Positions 8,225 through 15,218 of a stretch of DNA of 64,000 nt are shown piece by piece. The notes below the pieces were generated by a model, which saw only the letters and a program-made list of their open reading frames with translations, was not told the DNA's origin and did not search any database. A program made the translations under genes and the position numbers. Origin of the DNA: Microbacterium terregens (lineage in GTDB: Bacteria; Pseudomonadota; Alphaproteobacteria; Sphingomonadales; Sphingomonadaceae); the NCBI RefSeq assembly GCF_027922045.1, contig NZ_BSEX01000024.1, positions 1 to 64,000 on the forward strand, in the 5' to 3' direction. Each line of letters begins with the position of its first letter. Position 1 is the stretch's first letter.

Positions 8225-8350
8225 GGAGGATCTGGGCTTCGTCGTAGTGACGAAGGAACGAAGATGAAGCCCAGATCCTCCAACGTAAAATCGCCCGCCA
8301 AGGCCTCAGCAGAGCGGGTAGTGAACCGTGGATTTGAGGGATGCACCTGA
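8225..8350 (+). pseudogene. IS3-family element remnant: 5' end of transposase orfA
   Basis: An ATG at 8264 opens a frame beginning MKPRSSNVKSPAKASAERVV, which I recognise as the N-terminus of a common alphaproteobacterial IS3-family OrfA. After about 20 codons the similarity stops and the frame ends at 8350. A perfect 16-bp inverted repeat, GGAGGATCTGGGCTTC (8225-8240) and its complement (8266-8281), surrounds the start codon. No other IS3 sequence was found nearby, so only a relic remains. Confidence 0.55.
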
Positions 8351-8529
8351 AGCCGTCTCTCGTGACCGTGCTGCGCAACCACGACTTCAAGAACGACTGG
8401 AACCCAGACATCTACGTCCGCCACCGCGACAACGAGCAGATCTTCATCCAGGCGATGGGCTATGACACCCTGATCGCCCATGCGAAGAAGCGCAATCAGG
8501 CCTTCTTCAGCGTCCTGTTCGGCGAGTAG
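8341..8529 (+). CDS. short hypothetical protein or gene fragment
   Basis: A 62-residue open frame beginning MHLKPSLVTVLRNHDFKNDW and ending FFSVLFGE. Its amino-acid composition (Asp, Asn, His, Phe, Tyr) looks like real protein rather than a shadow frame. It begins at the junction where the IS3 OrfA similarity ends, so it may be the 3' part of a gene whose front was lost when the insertion sequence entered. There is no proper ribosome-binding site, and I do not recognise the family. Confidence 0.35.
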   Translation: MHLKPSLVTVLRNHDFKNDWNPDIYVRHRDNEQIFIQAMGYDTLIAHAKKRNQAFFSVLFGE

Positions 8530-8850
8530 ACGCTCACCGGCTAATGACCTTACCTACGGCTTTACGGCTGCATGCACCGCCGTTGACCGTCATAAGGTCA
8601 GCGTCGGCCGGTTGGTAAGGTTCCTTGCTACTGGAACAGGGACAGGAAGTCGGCCTGGCCGGCGACCAACGCCACGCGATCGCGGACATCGGCTCGATCA
8701 AGGGAGAGGCGCCTTAGGTCGCCGCTATGCTGATGGGTGAGCGACGACCTGCGGTGGAATACCGCTGACGCTTCGCCTGAGGGTTGCTGACGTGGCCTGA
8801 CGACCACGGCCGGGACGAAAGCTGCGCCACCAGCAATGGAGGAACAGACG
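8530..8850. other. intergenic region before the XRE gene; no convincing gene
   Basis: This 321-base stretch holds no supported gene. An 8-bp inverted repeat, TGACCTTA (8545-8552) and TAAGGTCA (8593-8600), lies in its first part and could bind a regulator. A short frame ending near 8717 (VGLAGDQRHAIADIGSIKGE) may be the tail of a lost gene but matches nothing I know. Confidence 0.35.
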
Positions 8851-9576
8851 ATGACCCTTTATACTCCCATCATGGCGTTCGGCGACCGCGTGAAGACGCT
8901 CCGCAAGGAGCGGGCGATGACCCAGGAGGATCTGGCCGGACGGTCAGGCCTGGCGCTTGCGACGATCCAGCGCGCGGAGCGGGGCGAGCGGCTCTCGGCC
9001 GACACGATCGCGTCGCTAGCGGCCGCGTTCGATCTCCATGCGACCGACCTGACATCGTCGGAGCAGGCTCAGGACGATCAGCCCTATCTGCCGCTGGAGA
9101 CGATCCGCAGCGGACGCCAGCTCGTTGGCCTGATCGGGCGGAGCGAATCCCTCGACTTCGGCTTCGTCGAGCTGAGCGATCTCGGCCAGGCGGAACTCGT
9201 CGAACAGCTTCAGGCATGGTGTTCGCCGCTCGGCCCGAGCCGCATTCCGGCCGGTGCCGTCGGGCAGGTGAAGCTGGAACTCGAAGCCCTGCAGCTTCTC
9301 AACGCCATGACCAAGCACGGTCTGACCGTCACCGGCGCCACCTTCACCGTCACGGCCTACGAAGTAGATGACGATTGTGGCGCCGGACAGCCCGTGCTCA
9401 TGGGGCAATGCGACTACGTCTGCGCGGTGCTGCGCGTGGGTACGCGGGACGAACTCATCGACCGGGCCTATGTCATGGACGGCCTGGGCAAATGGGAGAA
9501 TCCCGGCCAGGAAGTTGTCTTCCCGGCGCAGCCCGACACCCTGGAAGACTGGCTGCGCGACCTGGGAACTGCCTAG
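8851..9576 (+). CDS. XRE-family helix-turn-helix regulator with a C-terminal extension
   Basis: I place the start at the ATG at 8851 because GGAGGA at 8838-8843 is correctly spaced before it; an in-frame ATG at 8836 overlaps that site. The 241-residue protein opens with an XRE domain (VKTLRKERAMTQEDLAGRSG, then LALATIQRAERGERLSADTI). About 150 residues of unrecognised sequence follow, containing two cysteines near DDDCGAGQPVLMGQCDY. It stands alone on the plus strand ahead of the PIN-like/SIR2 pair and could repress that unit. The C-terminal region may sense a ligand or partner; no evidence fixes this. Confidence 0.75.
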   Translation: MTLYTPIMAFGDRVKTLRKERAMTQEDLAGRSGLALATIQRAERGERLSADTIASLAAAFDLHATDLTSSEQAQDDQPYLPLETIRSGRQLVGLIGRSESLDFGFVELSDLGQAELVEQLQAWCSPLGPSRIPAGAVGQVKLELEALQLLNAMTKHGLTVTGATFTVTAYEVDDDCGAGQPVLMGQCDYVCAVLRVGTRDELIDRAYVMDGLGKWENPGQEVVFPAQPDTLEDWLRDLGTA

Positions 9577-9743
9577 GCAGGCCGTACACGGCTGGGCGGC
9601 GAGCGCGCTCGGCGACGGTCCCGCTCAGCTGGTTGATGGAGCTGGTCGTGGAGCCGACGCCGTCGGGCTGAGCTGCGGGGTCTTGGCTGGCTCTTTCATG
9701 GAAGCGAATTGCAGCTCCCCCATGAGCCTGCTTCACCGGCAGC

Positions 9744-10643
9744 ATGATCACCTTGCTCGCGGGTTCGAACGCCCTTCGCCATGTCGGGCTAAAAGCCTAT
9801 CTGCAGGCGTCGCGCGACCATGCTATTGCGCTCTCGGATCTGACCCTCGTCGAGATGCGCAAGTCGAAGGCGCTGGCGACATCGCGCGAGTCGGTCCGGA
9901 TCGCCGCGCAGTTCCCGACCCAGCTGTTCGTGCTCCGCCGCACCGACCAGATCCTCGATGAACATGTGACGTGCGAAGCAGCGACACACGCGCTGTTCGA
10001 TTATGACGAAACGATACAGTTCGCGGCCTTGTGCCGGCGTCTGCAGACGCTCCCTCCGCCGCCGGGCTTAGCGGAAGAGATGGCCGAGCATGAGGCGAAT
10101 GCGCGCCTGATCATGTCACGGCTCGCCGACCAAGTGGCCGAGCTGGAGCCGGGCCTCGTCAACGCCGCCCGGGATTTCACGCAGGCGGAGCTGACGCAGA
10201 TCCGCACCGTGCAGCACATCGAGGATAGCACCCGCCGCAAGCTCCTCGACCTACTCAAGCAGACCACCGGCAGCTTCATCCTGCAGAACCAGGATCCGGT
10301 CCGGCGCGCACCGATGCTGCTGCGCGACGCCATGGGCCTGTTCGCCTTCCGTTACTCGCTCTGCATGCTGCTCTACTACATGGAGTGGGTCCGCGTCGGC
10401 CGGACGGTGGGAAAGAACCTGCCGCGGCGGGTCAACGATGTCGTCGACATGCAGATCGCGGCGATGGGGACCTTCTTCAACGGTGTCCTCAGCGCCGACG
10501 ACAATCTGCAGATCGTGTCCAACACGGCGCGCCGGGTCCTGCGCGGGTTCGGCGCCTATGTCGGAACGGACTGGCGGCCTCCGCAGCCGCCGGACACGGA
10601 CGATGGCGCATCGCCCGATGCACGCGCCGCCGATCCGCGCTAA
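9744..10643 (+). CDS. PIN-like domain protein, candidate partner of the SIR2 protein
   Basis: A 299-residue protein of unknown family. The first 65 residues (MITLLAGSNALRHVGLKAYL, then IALSDLTLVEMRKS and PTQLFVLR) follow the secondary-structure pattern of a PIN-type nuclease. So does a late segment, RVNDVVDMQIAAMGTFFNGVLSADDNL, which supplies several aspartates. The first catalytic Asp, expected where GSN stands, is absent, so the nuclease may be altered or the assignment wrong. The middle part is helical and charged. The stop is 9 nt before the SIR2 start, indicating an operon. I infer a two-gene defence or toxin unit; confidence in the fold is low. Confidence 0.45.
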   Translation: MITLLAGSNALRHVGLKAYLQASRDHAIALSDLTLVEMRKSKALATSRESVRIAAQFPTQLFVLRRTDQILDEHVTCEAATHALFDYDETIQFAALCRRLQTLPPPPGLAEEMAEHEANARLIMSRLADQVAELEPGLVNAARDFTQAELTQIRTVQHIEDSTRRKLLDLLKQTTGSFILQNQDPVRRAPMLLRDAMGLFAFRYSLCMLLYYMEWVRVGRTVGKNLPRRVNDVVDMQIAAMGTFFNGVLSADDNLQIVSNTARRVLRGFGAYVGTDWRPPQPPDTDDGASPDARAADPR

Positions 10644-10652
10644 CTCTCCGTC

Positions 10653-13600
10653 ATGCGCTTTCTCGCCAACGGCCCCTCGATCCCCGACGATCTGCTGATC
10701 GCGCGTGATGCCGGCGACGTCATCTTCTTCTGCGGGGCGGGCGTCTCGCGTCACCGCGCCGGCCTTCCCGACTTCCTCAAACTCGGCGGCGACGTCATCG
10801 ACATCCTCGGCGCAGGCGAGAAGAGCCTCGCTCGCAAGCTCTTCCTGCGCATCAAGGCGCTCGATCCGATCGACGGGGTCGGCGGCCTGATCGCGACCGA
10901 CCGCATCTTCAGCCTGCTCGAGCGCGAGTTCGAGCAGCGAGACGTCCAAAGGGCGGTTGCGCGGGCGATCAAGCCGGCCGACGATGCCGACGCCAGTGCG
11001 CACCGGACGCTGATCGATCTATCGCGCGGACGCGACGGCACGGTCCGGCTGGTCACCACCAACTTCGACCTTTTGTTCGAGGCCGCCGCGCCCGGCATTG
11101 CCTGCTCGGGGCCGCCGGCGCTGCCCGATCCGCGCAGCGCCGAGTTCGGCGGAATCGTCCATCTCCACGGCCGCGTAAACGGCGACTATTCCGGACCGGG
11201 GGACGAGGAGTTCATCGTTTCCAGTGCGGACTTCGGCCGCGCCTACCTGTCGGACGGCTGGGCCACACGGTTCATGCAGTCGCTGCTGGCGCGCTTCCAG
11301 ATCGTCTTCGTCGGCTACGGTGCCGACGATCCGCCCGTCCAATATCTGCTCGAGGCGCTCAACCTCCACGCGGGCAACCGCAGCCGGCTGTTCGCCTTTC
11401 AGCCGGGCAGCAATGCGGACGACGCCGCGCTTTGGGAACATCGCGGCGTGCGGGCGATCCCGTTCAACAACAGCCAGAATTTCGATCCCCTGTGGGACAG
11501 TCTCGGCGCCTGGGCCGAACGCGCGCGCGACGTCGACGGCTGGTATGCCGGTCTTCTGGAGAGGGCCGCCGTGGGGCCGGCCGCGCTCGATCCGCATGTG
11601 CGCGGGCAGATCGCGCACATGCTCTCGACCCGCGAGGGCGCGCGGCGCGTCAGCATCGCCGAACCGCCGCTTCCTGCATCCTGGCTGCTAGCGCTCGATC
11701 CGCGCCAGCGCTTCGACAAGCCCGGTCCGGTCGACCCCTATGGCGAGTCGGGCGAGCGCATCGATCCGTATGAGAGCCTAGCGCTCGACTTCGACACGCC
11801 ACCGCAGCCGGTCGACGAGGGCGACGACCTGCGCGACCGGCCGGTCCCAGAAGGATCGTGGAGCGCCTTCGCGCCGACCCGCTTCGATCAGGACGATGCT
11901 CAGGACGCGAGCTTCGGTGACTTCTGCGGCGATAAGGTGACGGCGACCGGCGCGCTCAGCACGCGCCTCGGCCATCTCGCGATCTGGTTCCACAGCGTCG
12001 CCCACCAGCCGATCGCGCTCTGGTGGGCGGCCGCGCGCGGCCCGCTTCACCCGCGCACCGTCGACATGATCCAGGCTTGGCTGCGGCAAGATCCCGATCG
12101 CTGGCCCGACGACATCCGGCGCGGCTGGCGCTTCCTGATCGCCAGCTGGTCCGATCGCCGGGTCGATCCGAACCACGGCTATTACGAGCTCAGCACCCGC
12201 GTCGCCCGCGACGGCTGGTCGCAATCGCTGGTGCGCGACTATGCGGCACTGTTCCGCCCGCGTCTCAAGGTGGATCGCAAGTTCGGCATTCCACACCCCC
12301 TATCGTGGACCGAAAACGATCGGCCCAATCCTCTGCTCTCCTACGACGTCGACTATCCGCATCCCTACGAGCTGCTGGAACTTCCCAACGAGCAGCTTGG
12401 CTATGCGGTCACGCGCTTTCGCGAGAACCTCGACCTCGCTCGCTCGCTCGAAGTCGAGATCTCTGGGCACGATCACGTCTATTTGGAGACGACGCGCTCC
12501 GACGACGGAGCCGCGCCGATCGCTTACGACAGCTTCGGCCTCACCGGCCCGATCGCGCTCTTCCTGCAGCTGATGGACCGGCTCGCTGGGATCGCGCCGG
12601 TCCAGGCCAGAGCCGAGATCGCGGGCTGGCCCGCCGATGACCAGCATATCTTCGGGCGACTGCGGATCTGGGCCGCGAGCAGGCCGATCACCGACGCAGC
12701 CGAGGCGGCGGACATCCTGCTCGGCTTTCCCGACGACATTTTCTGGGGCTCGGAGCATCAGCGCGATCTGCTCTATGCGATCCGCGATCGCTGGCCCGAC
12801 TTCTCCGTCGAGGACCGGGCGCGCTTCGAGCGGCGGCTGCGCACCACCACCTATCCGTGGTCGGACGACACCCGCAGCGGCAAGGCCCGCCCAGAAGCGC
12901 ACTATCGCCTTGACCGGCTGCACTGGTTGGCAGGCCAGGGCGTGGAATTCTCGTTCGATGTCGCGGCGGAAATGGCCGCGCTGCGGCCGCTCGCCGTGAA
13001 TTGGTCGGAGCGCTCGGGCGCGGAAGCCGCAGACTCGCACGCTCCAGTCGTGCGCACCGTCAATACCGACCGCAACCCGCGCGGGCTCGAGCAGCTGCCG
13101 ATCGGACAGATCCTCGATCGGGCGCGCCAGGCCGGCCAGTCCGACTTCTTCGATTTCGTCGAGCGTCGGCCGTTCACCGGCCTGGCCGAGGCAAAGCCAG
13201 CCAGGGCGTTGGCGGCGCTCGTCCACGCCGCGCGCCAGGGCGACGTTCCGGTCTCGTTCTGGTCGGCCTTCCTCTATGCCGAGAAGCGCAAGACCGATCC
13301 GGTGCGGCTCGCCCGCGCGATCGGTGGCAGGCTCGCGGCCTTGCCGCCCGCGTCGCTCAGCAGCATCGCCCATCCGGTCGCCGATTGGCTGCAGGGGCTC
13401 GGCGAGCGCCTGTTCGGCGAGCTCGCGCCGGTGCTCGACCTGCTATGGCCGCCGCTCATCGCCGCGCTGCCGCTCCGCAACGACGATCGCAAGCACAGGG
13501 TCGACAGCAGCTGGGCCAATGATGCGCTGAACGCGCCGGCGGGCAAGCTCGCCAGCCTGTTGATGAAGGACCCCGCCACCAAAGGGCGCGAGCTCGGCCA

Positions 13601-14450
13601 AGGCTTTCCCGAGGAATGGACCGCGCGGCTCGAGCAGCTCCTCGCCCTCCCCGGCGACATGCGGCGCCATGCCCTGGTCATGCTCGGTTTCCAGATCAAC
13701 TGGTTGTTCGCCATCGCCCCCGACTGGGTTTCGGCACATCTGCTCAACGTGGTCGACGACGGGGGCGACGACGGCGACGCGCTCTGGGACGGAATCCTGT
13801 GGGCTGCACGCGCGCCGCGCCGCGCCCTCTACGAGCAGTTGAAGCCCGGACTTCTCGCGCGAGCCATGTCTCCGGTACGGCGGCGCGCGGAGGCGAACGT
13901 CATCGCCGGTTTCCTGCTGATCGGGTGGGGCGGCAACGCCGATGCCGATCCACCCGAGCAGCTCGTCACAAGCGCCGAGCTGCGCGAAATCCTGGTCGAA
14001 GGCGACGATGACCTGCGCGGCCAGGTCCTCTGGCATCTCGAACACTGGTCGGCGGACCCCGAAGGTCAGTGGCGCGCGCGCCTGGTACCGTTCCTGACCG
14101 ACGTGTGGCCCAACCATCGCACCGTGCGCACACCGGCAATGTCGACCCGCCTCGTCGATCTCGCCATGGCGAGCGGCGACCTGTTCCCGGAGGTCGTGCA
14201 GGCGATCCTGCCGCGGCTGGTGGCGGTGCGCGGCGGCATGCTGCGCGGGTTCATGCTCCAGTCCGAGGCTGAGCAACATCCTGCACTGATCTACCCCGCC
14301 GCCATGCTCGATCTTCTCTGGGCGATCCTGGCCGAGGACGCGACGCTCTGGCCTTACAAGATGGAGGAAACGCTCGACGTTCTTGCCGATGCACCGGAGA
14401 CCCGAGCCGATCCACGCTTGTCGGAACTGCGTCGGCGGCGCGCCGGCTGA
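10653..14450 (+). CDS. large SIR2-domain protein, candidate defence-associated sirtuin
   Basis: A 1265-residue protein. Residues 1-250 form a SIR2-like NAD-binding domain: FFCGAGVSRHRAGLPDF at 26-42, TTNFD at 135-139, VHLHGRVNG with the candidate catalytic His near 170-172, and FVGYGADDPPVQYLL. The remaining 1000 residues are helical with many Trp and Arg and no motif I recognise, similar in size to the helical C-terminal regions of DSR1/DSR2 proteins. Family knowledge: such proteins destroy NAD+ on phage recognition and stop growth. It immediately follows the PIN-like gene. Function here is inferred from the domain and the defence-rich context. Confidence 0.75.
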   Translation: MRFLANGPSIPDDLLIARDAGDVIFFCGAGVSRHRAGLPDFLKLGGDVIDILGAGEKSLARKLFLRIKALDPIDGVGGLIATDRIFSLLEREFEQRDVQRAVARAIKPADDADASAHRTLIDLSRGRDGTVRLVTTNFDLLFEAAAPGIACSGPPALPDPRSAEFGGIVHLHGRVNGDYSGPGDEEFIVSSADFGRAYLSDGWATRFMQSLLARFQIVFVGYGADDPPVQYLLEALNLHAGNRSRLFAFQPGSNADDAALWEHRGVRAIPFNNSQNFDPLWDSLGAWAERARDVDGWYAGLLERAAVGPAALDPHVRGQIAHMLSTREGARRVSIAEPPLPASWLLALDPRQRFDKPGPVDPYGESGERIDPYESLALDFDTPPQPVDEGDDLRDRPVPEGSWSAFAPTRFDQDDAQDASFGDFCGDKVTATGALSTRLGHLAIWFHSVAHQPIALWWAAARGPLHPRTVDMIQAWLRQDPDRWPDDIRRGWRFLIASWSDRRVDPNHGYYELSTRVARDGWSQSLVRDYAALFRPRLKVDRKFGIPHPLSWTENDRPNPLLSYDVDYPHPYELLELPNEQLGYAVTRFRENLDLARSLEVEISGHDHVYLETTRSDDGAAPIAYDSFGLTGPIALFLQLMDRLAGIAPVQARAEIAGWPADDQHIFGRLRIWAASRPITDAAEAADILLGFPDDIFWGSEHQRDLLYAIRDRWPDFSVEDRARFERRLRTTTYPWSDDTRSGKARPEAHYRLDRLHWLAGQGVEFSFDVAAEMAALRPLAVNWSERSGAEAADSHAPVVRTVNTDRNPRGLEQLPIGQILDRARQAGQSDFFDFVERRPFTGLAEAKPARALAALVHAARQGDVPVSFWSAFLYAEKRKTDPVRLARAIGGRLAALPPASLSSIAHPVADWLQGLGERLFGELAPVLDLLWPPLIAALPLRNDDRKHRVDSSWANDALNAPAGKLASLLMKDPATKGRELGQGFPEEWTARLEQLLALPGDMRRHALVMLGFQINWLFAIAPDWVSAHLLNVVDDGGDDGDALWDGILWAARAPRRALYEQLKPGLLARAMSPVRRRAEANVIAGFLLIGWGGNADADPPEQLVTSAELREILVEGDDDLRGQVLWHLEHWSADPEGQWRARLVPFLTDVWPNHRTVRTPAMSTRLVDLAMASGDLFPEVVQAILPRLVAVRGGMLRGFMLQSEAEQHPALIYPAAMLDLLWAILAEDATLWPYKMEETLDVLADAPETRADPRLSELRRRRAG

Positions 14451-14916
14451 TCCCGGCTGCGGCACTATCGCGTAAGCGAGCGCAAACCGGAACCATAGAA
14501 AAACAGCTTACGCCTGCGATCCGCTAAGCGGAACACACGACGGGCCGGCATTCAGTCGCCTCTTCGCATCTCCATGCGAAATCGGACACTTAGAATGGTG
14601 GAGCCGAGGGACATCGAACCTCTGACCGCCGAATGCCATTGCGATGGTCAGCTTCCCGGCCATTCGCCGGCCGGGTTGCGTGACTCAAATTTGAACAAAC
14701 GGGCGAAATGCCTTAGCTATCGCTTTGAGGCGGCCAGTCCGGTTTCCCCCACAGTGCGGACCTTCTGCTCTCGCCCTTTGTGCCGGGGACGGCTACGGAA
14801 GCAGGGGCCGGGTCCGAGTTATGCGGCTGGCTACGGCATGGGTGGCGCTAAGGCGCCTTGAGAGGAGGCATGCCGTAGACGGGGAATGAGCCTGTCGGTT
14901 TGGAGAGAGCGCTGCT
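14451..14916. other. non-coding region between the SIR2 gene and the conjugation block
   Basis: This 466-base stretch has no supported protein gene. It contains an 8-bp inverted repeat, GCGTAAGC (14470-14477) and GCTTACGC (14506-14513), and a tight hairpin, TTCGCAT-CTCC-ATGCGAA (14563-14580). The tRNA-like sequence is listed separately. A GC-rich dyad, CCCGGCC and GGCCGGG, lies around 14655-14674. A 95-codon frame at 14574-14861 runs across these structures and is not accepted as a gene. Confidence 0.5.
14596..14632 (-). other. degenerate tRNA 3' end, possible integration attachment site
   Basis: The minus strand reads GGTCAGAGGTTCGATGTCCC and then TCGGCTCCACCA, the T-arm, acceptor strand and CCA of an alanine-type tRNA with a few changed bases. 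One T-stem pair is mismatched, and no partner for the acceptor strand exists upstream, so no complete tRNA can fold. Tyrosine integrases commonly insert at tRNA 3' ends and leave such copies. Its place between the SIR2 unit and the conjugation block suits an element boundary, but no integrase or second copy is visible in the window. Confidence 0.4.
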
Positions 14917-15204
14917 ATGATGAGTGCCCGAACGGACAGGTGCTACATGCCGGACCCGAATTTTTCCGATTTGACCACAAGCGGCGATCGGCTTCGGGCG
15001 ACGGAGAATGATCGAGCTTGGCAGGAAGCAGCCAACTCAAAGCATCACCTCCGAGGCTTGCAAGAGTTCGACAGAGCGTTGGCGAATAACCGGCTAACTA
15101 GCTACTTCGCTAAGAAGATGTGGAGTGACCCGCTCGCACGTCTGTTTTTAATGTTTGGCGCCGTAATAATTCTTGTTGGTTGGACGTATTTGGCCTTTCA
15201 GTGA
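14917..15204 (+). CDS. small C-terminally anchored membrane protein
   Basis: A 95-residue frame (85 if the ATG at 14947 is used). The first 65 residues are polar and helical. A single hydrophobic segment at the end, LFLMFGAVIILVGWTYLAF, is preceded by Lys and Trp, giving a tail-anchored topology. GGAGAG precedes the first ATG. It converges with traG, 14 nt apart, and shares a lower GC content with the 3' part of traG. Sitting next to traG, it could act in entry exclusion as TraS does in F, but there is no sequence similarity I can point to. Confidence 0.45.
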   Translation: MMSARTDRCYMPDPNFSDLTTSGDRLRATENDRAWQEAANSKHHLRGLQEFDRALANNRLTSYFAKKMWSDPLARLFLMFGAVIILVGWTYLAFQ

Positions 15205-15218
15205 GCCCGTATAGAGAC

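Noticed and set aside
14590..14680. A complete functional tRNA gene
   Set aside because: Only the T-arm and acceptor 3' strand are recognisable; no 5' acceptor partner or D-arm can be placed, and one T-stem pair is mismatched.
14574..14861. A 95-codon plus-strand frame
   Set aside because: It runs through the tRNA-like sequence and hairpins and has no ribosome-binding site or protein-like segment.
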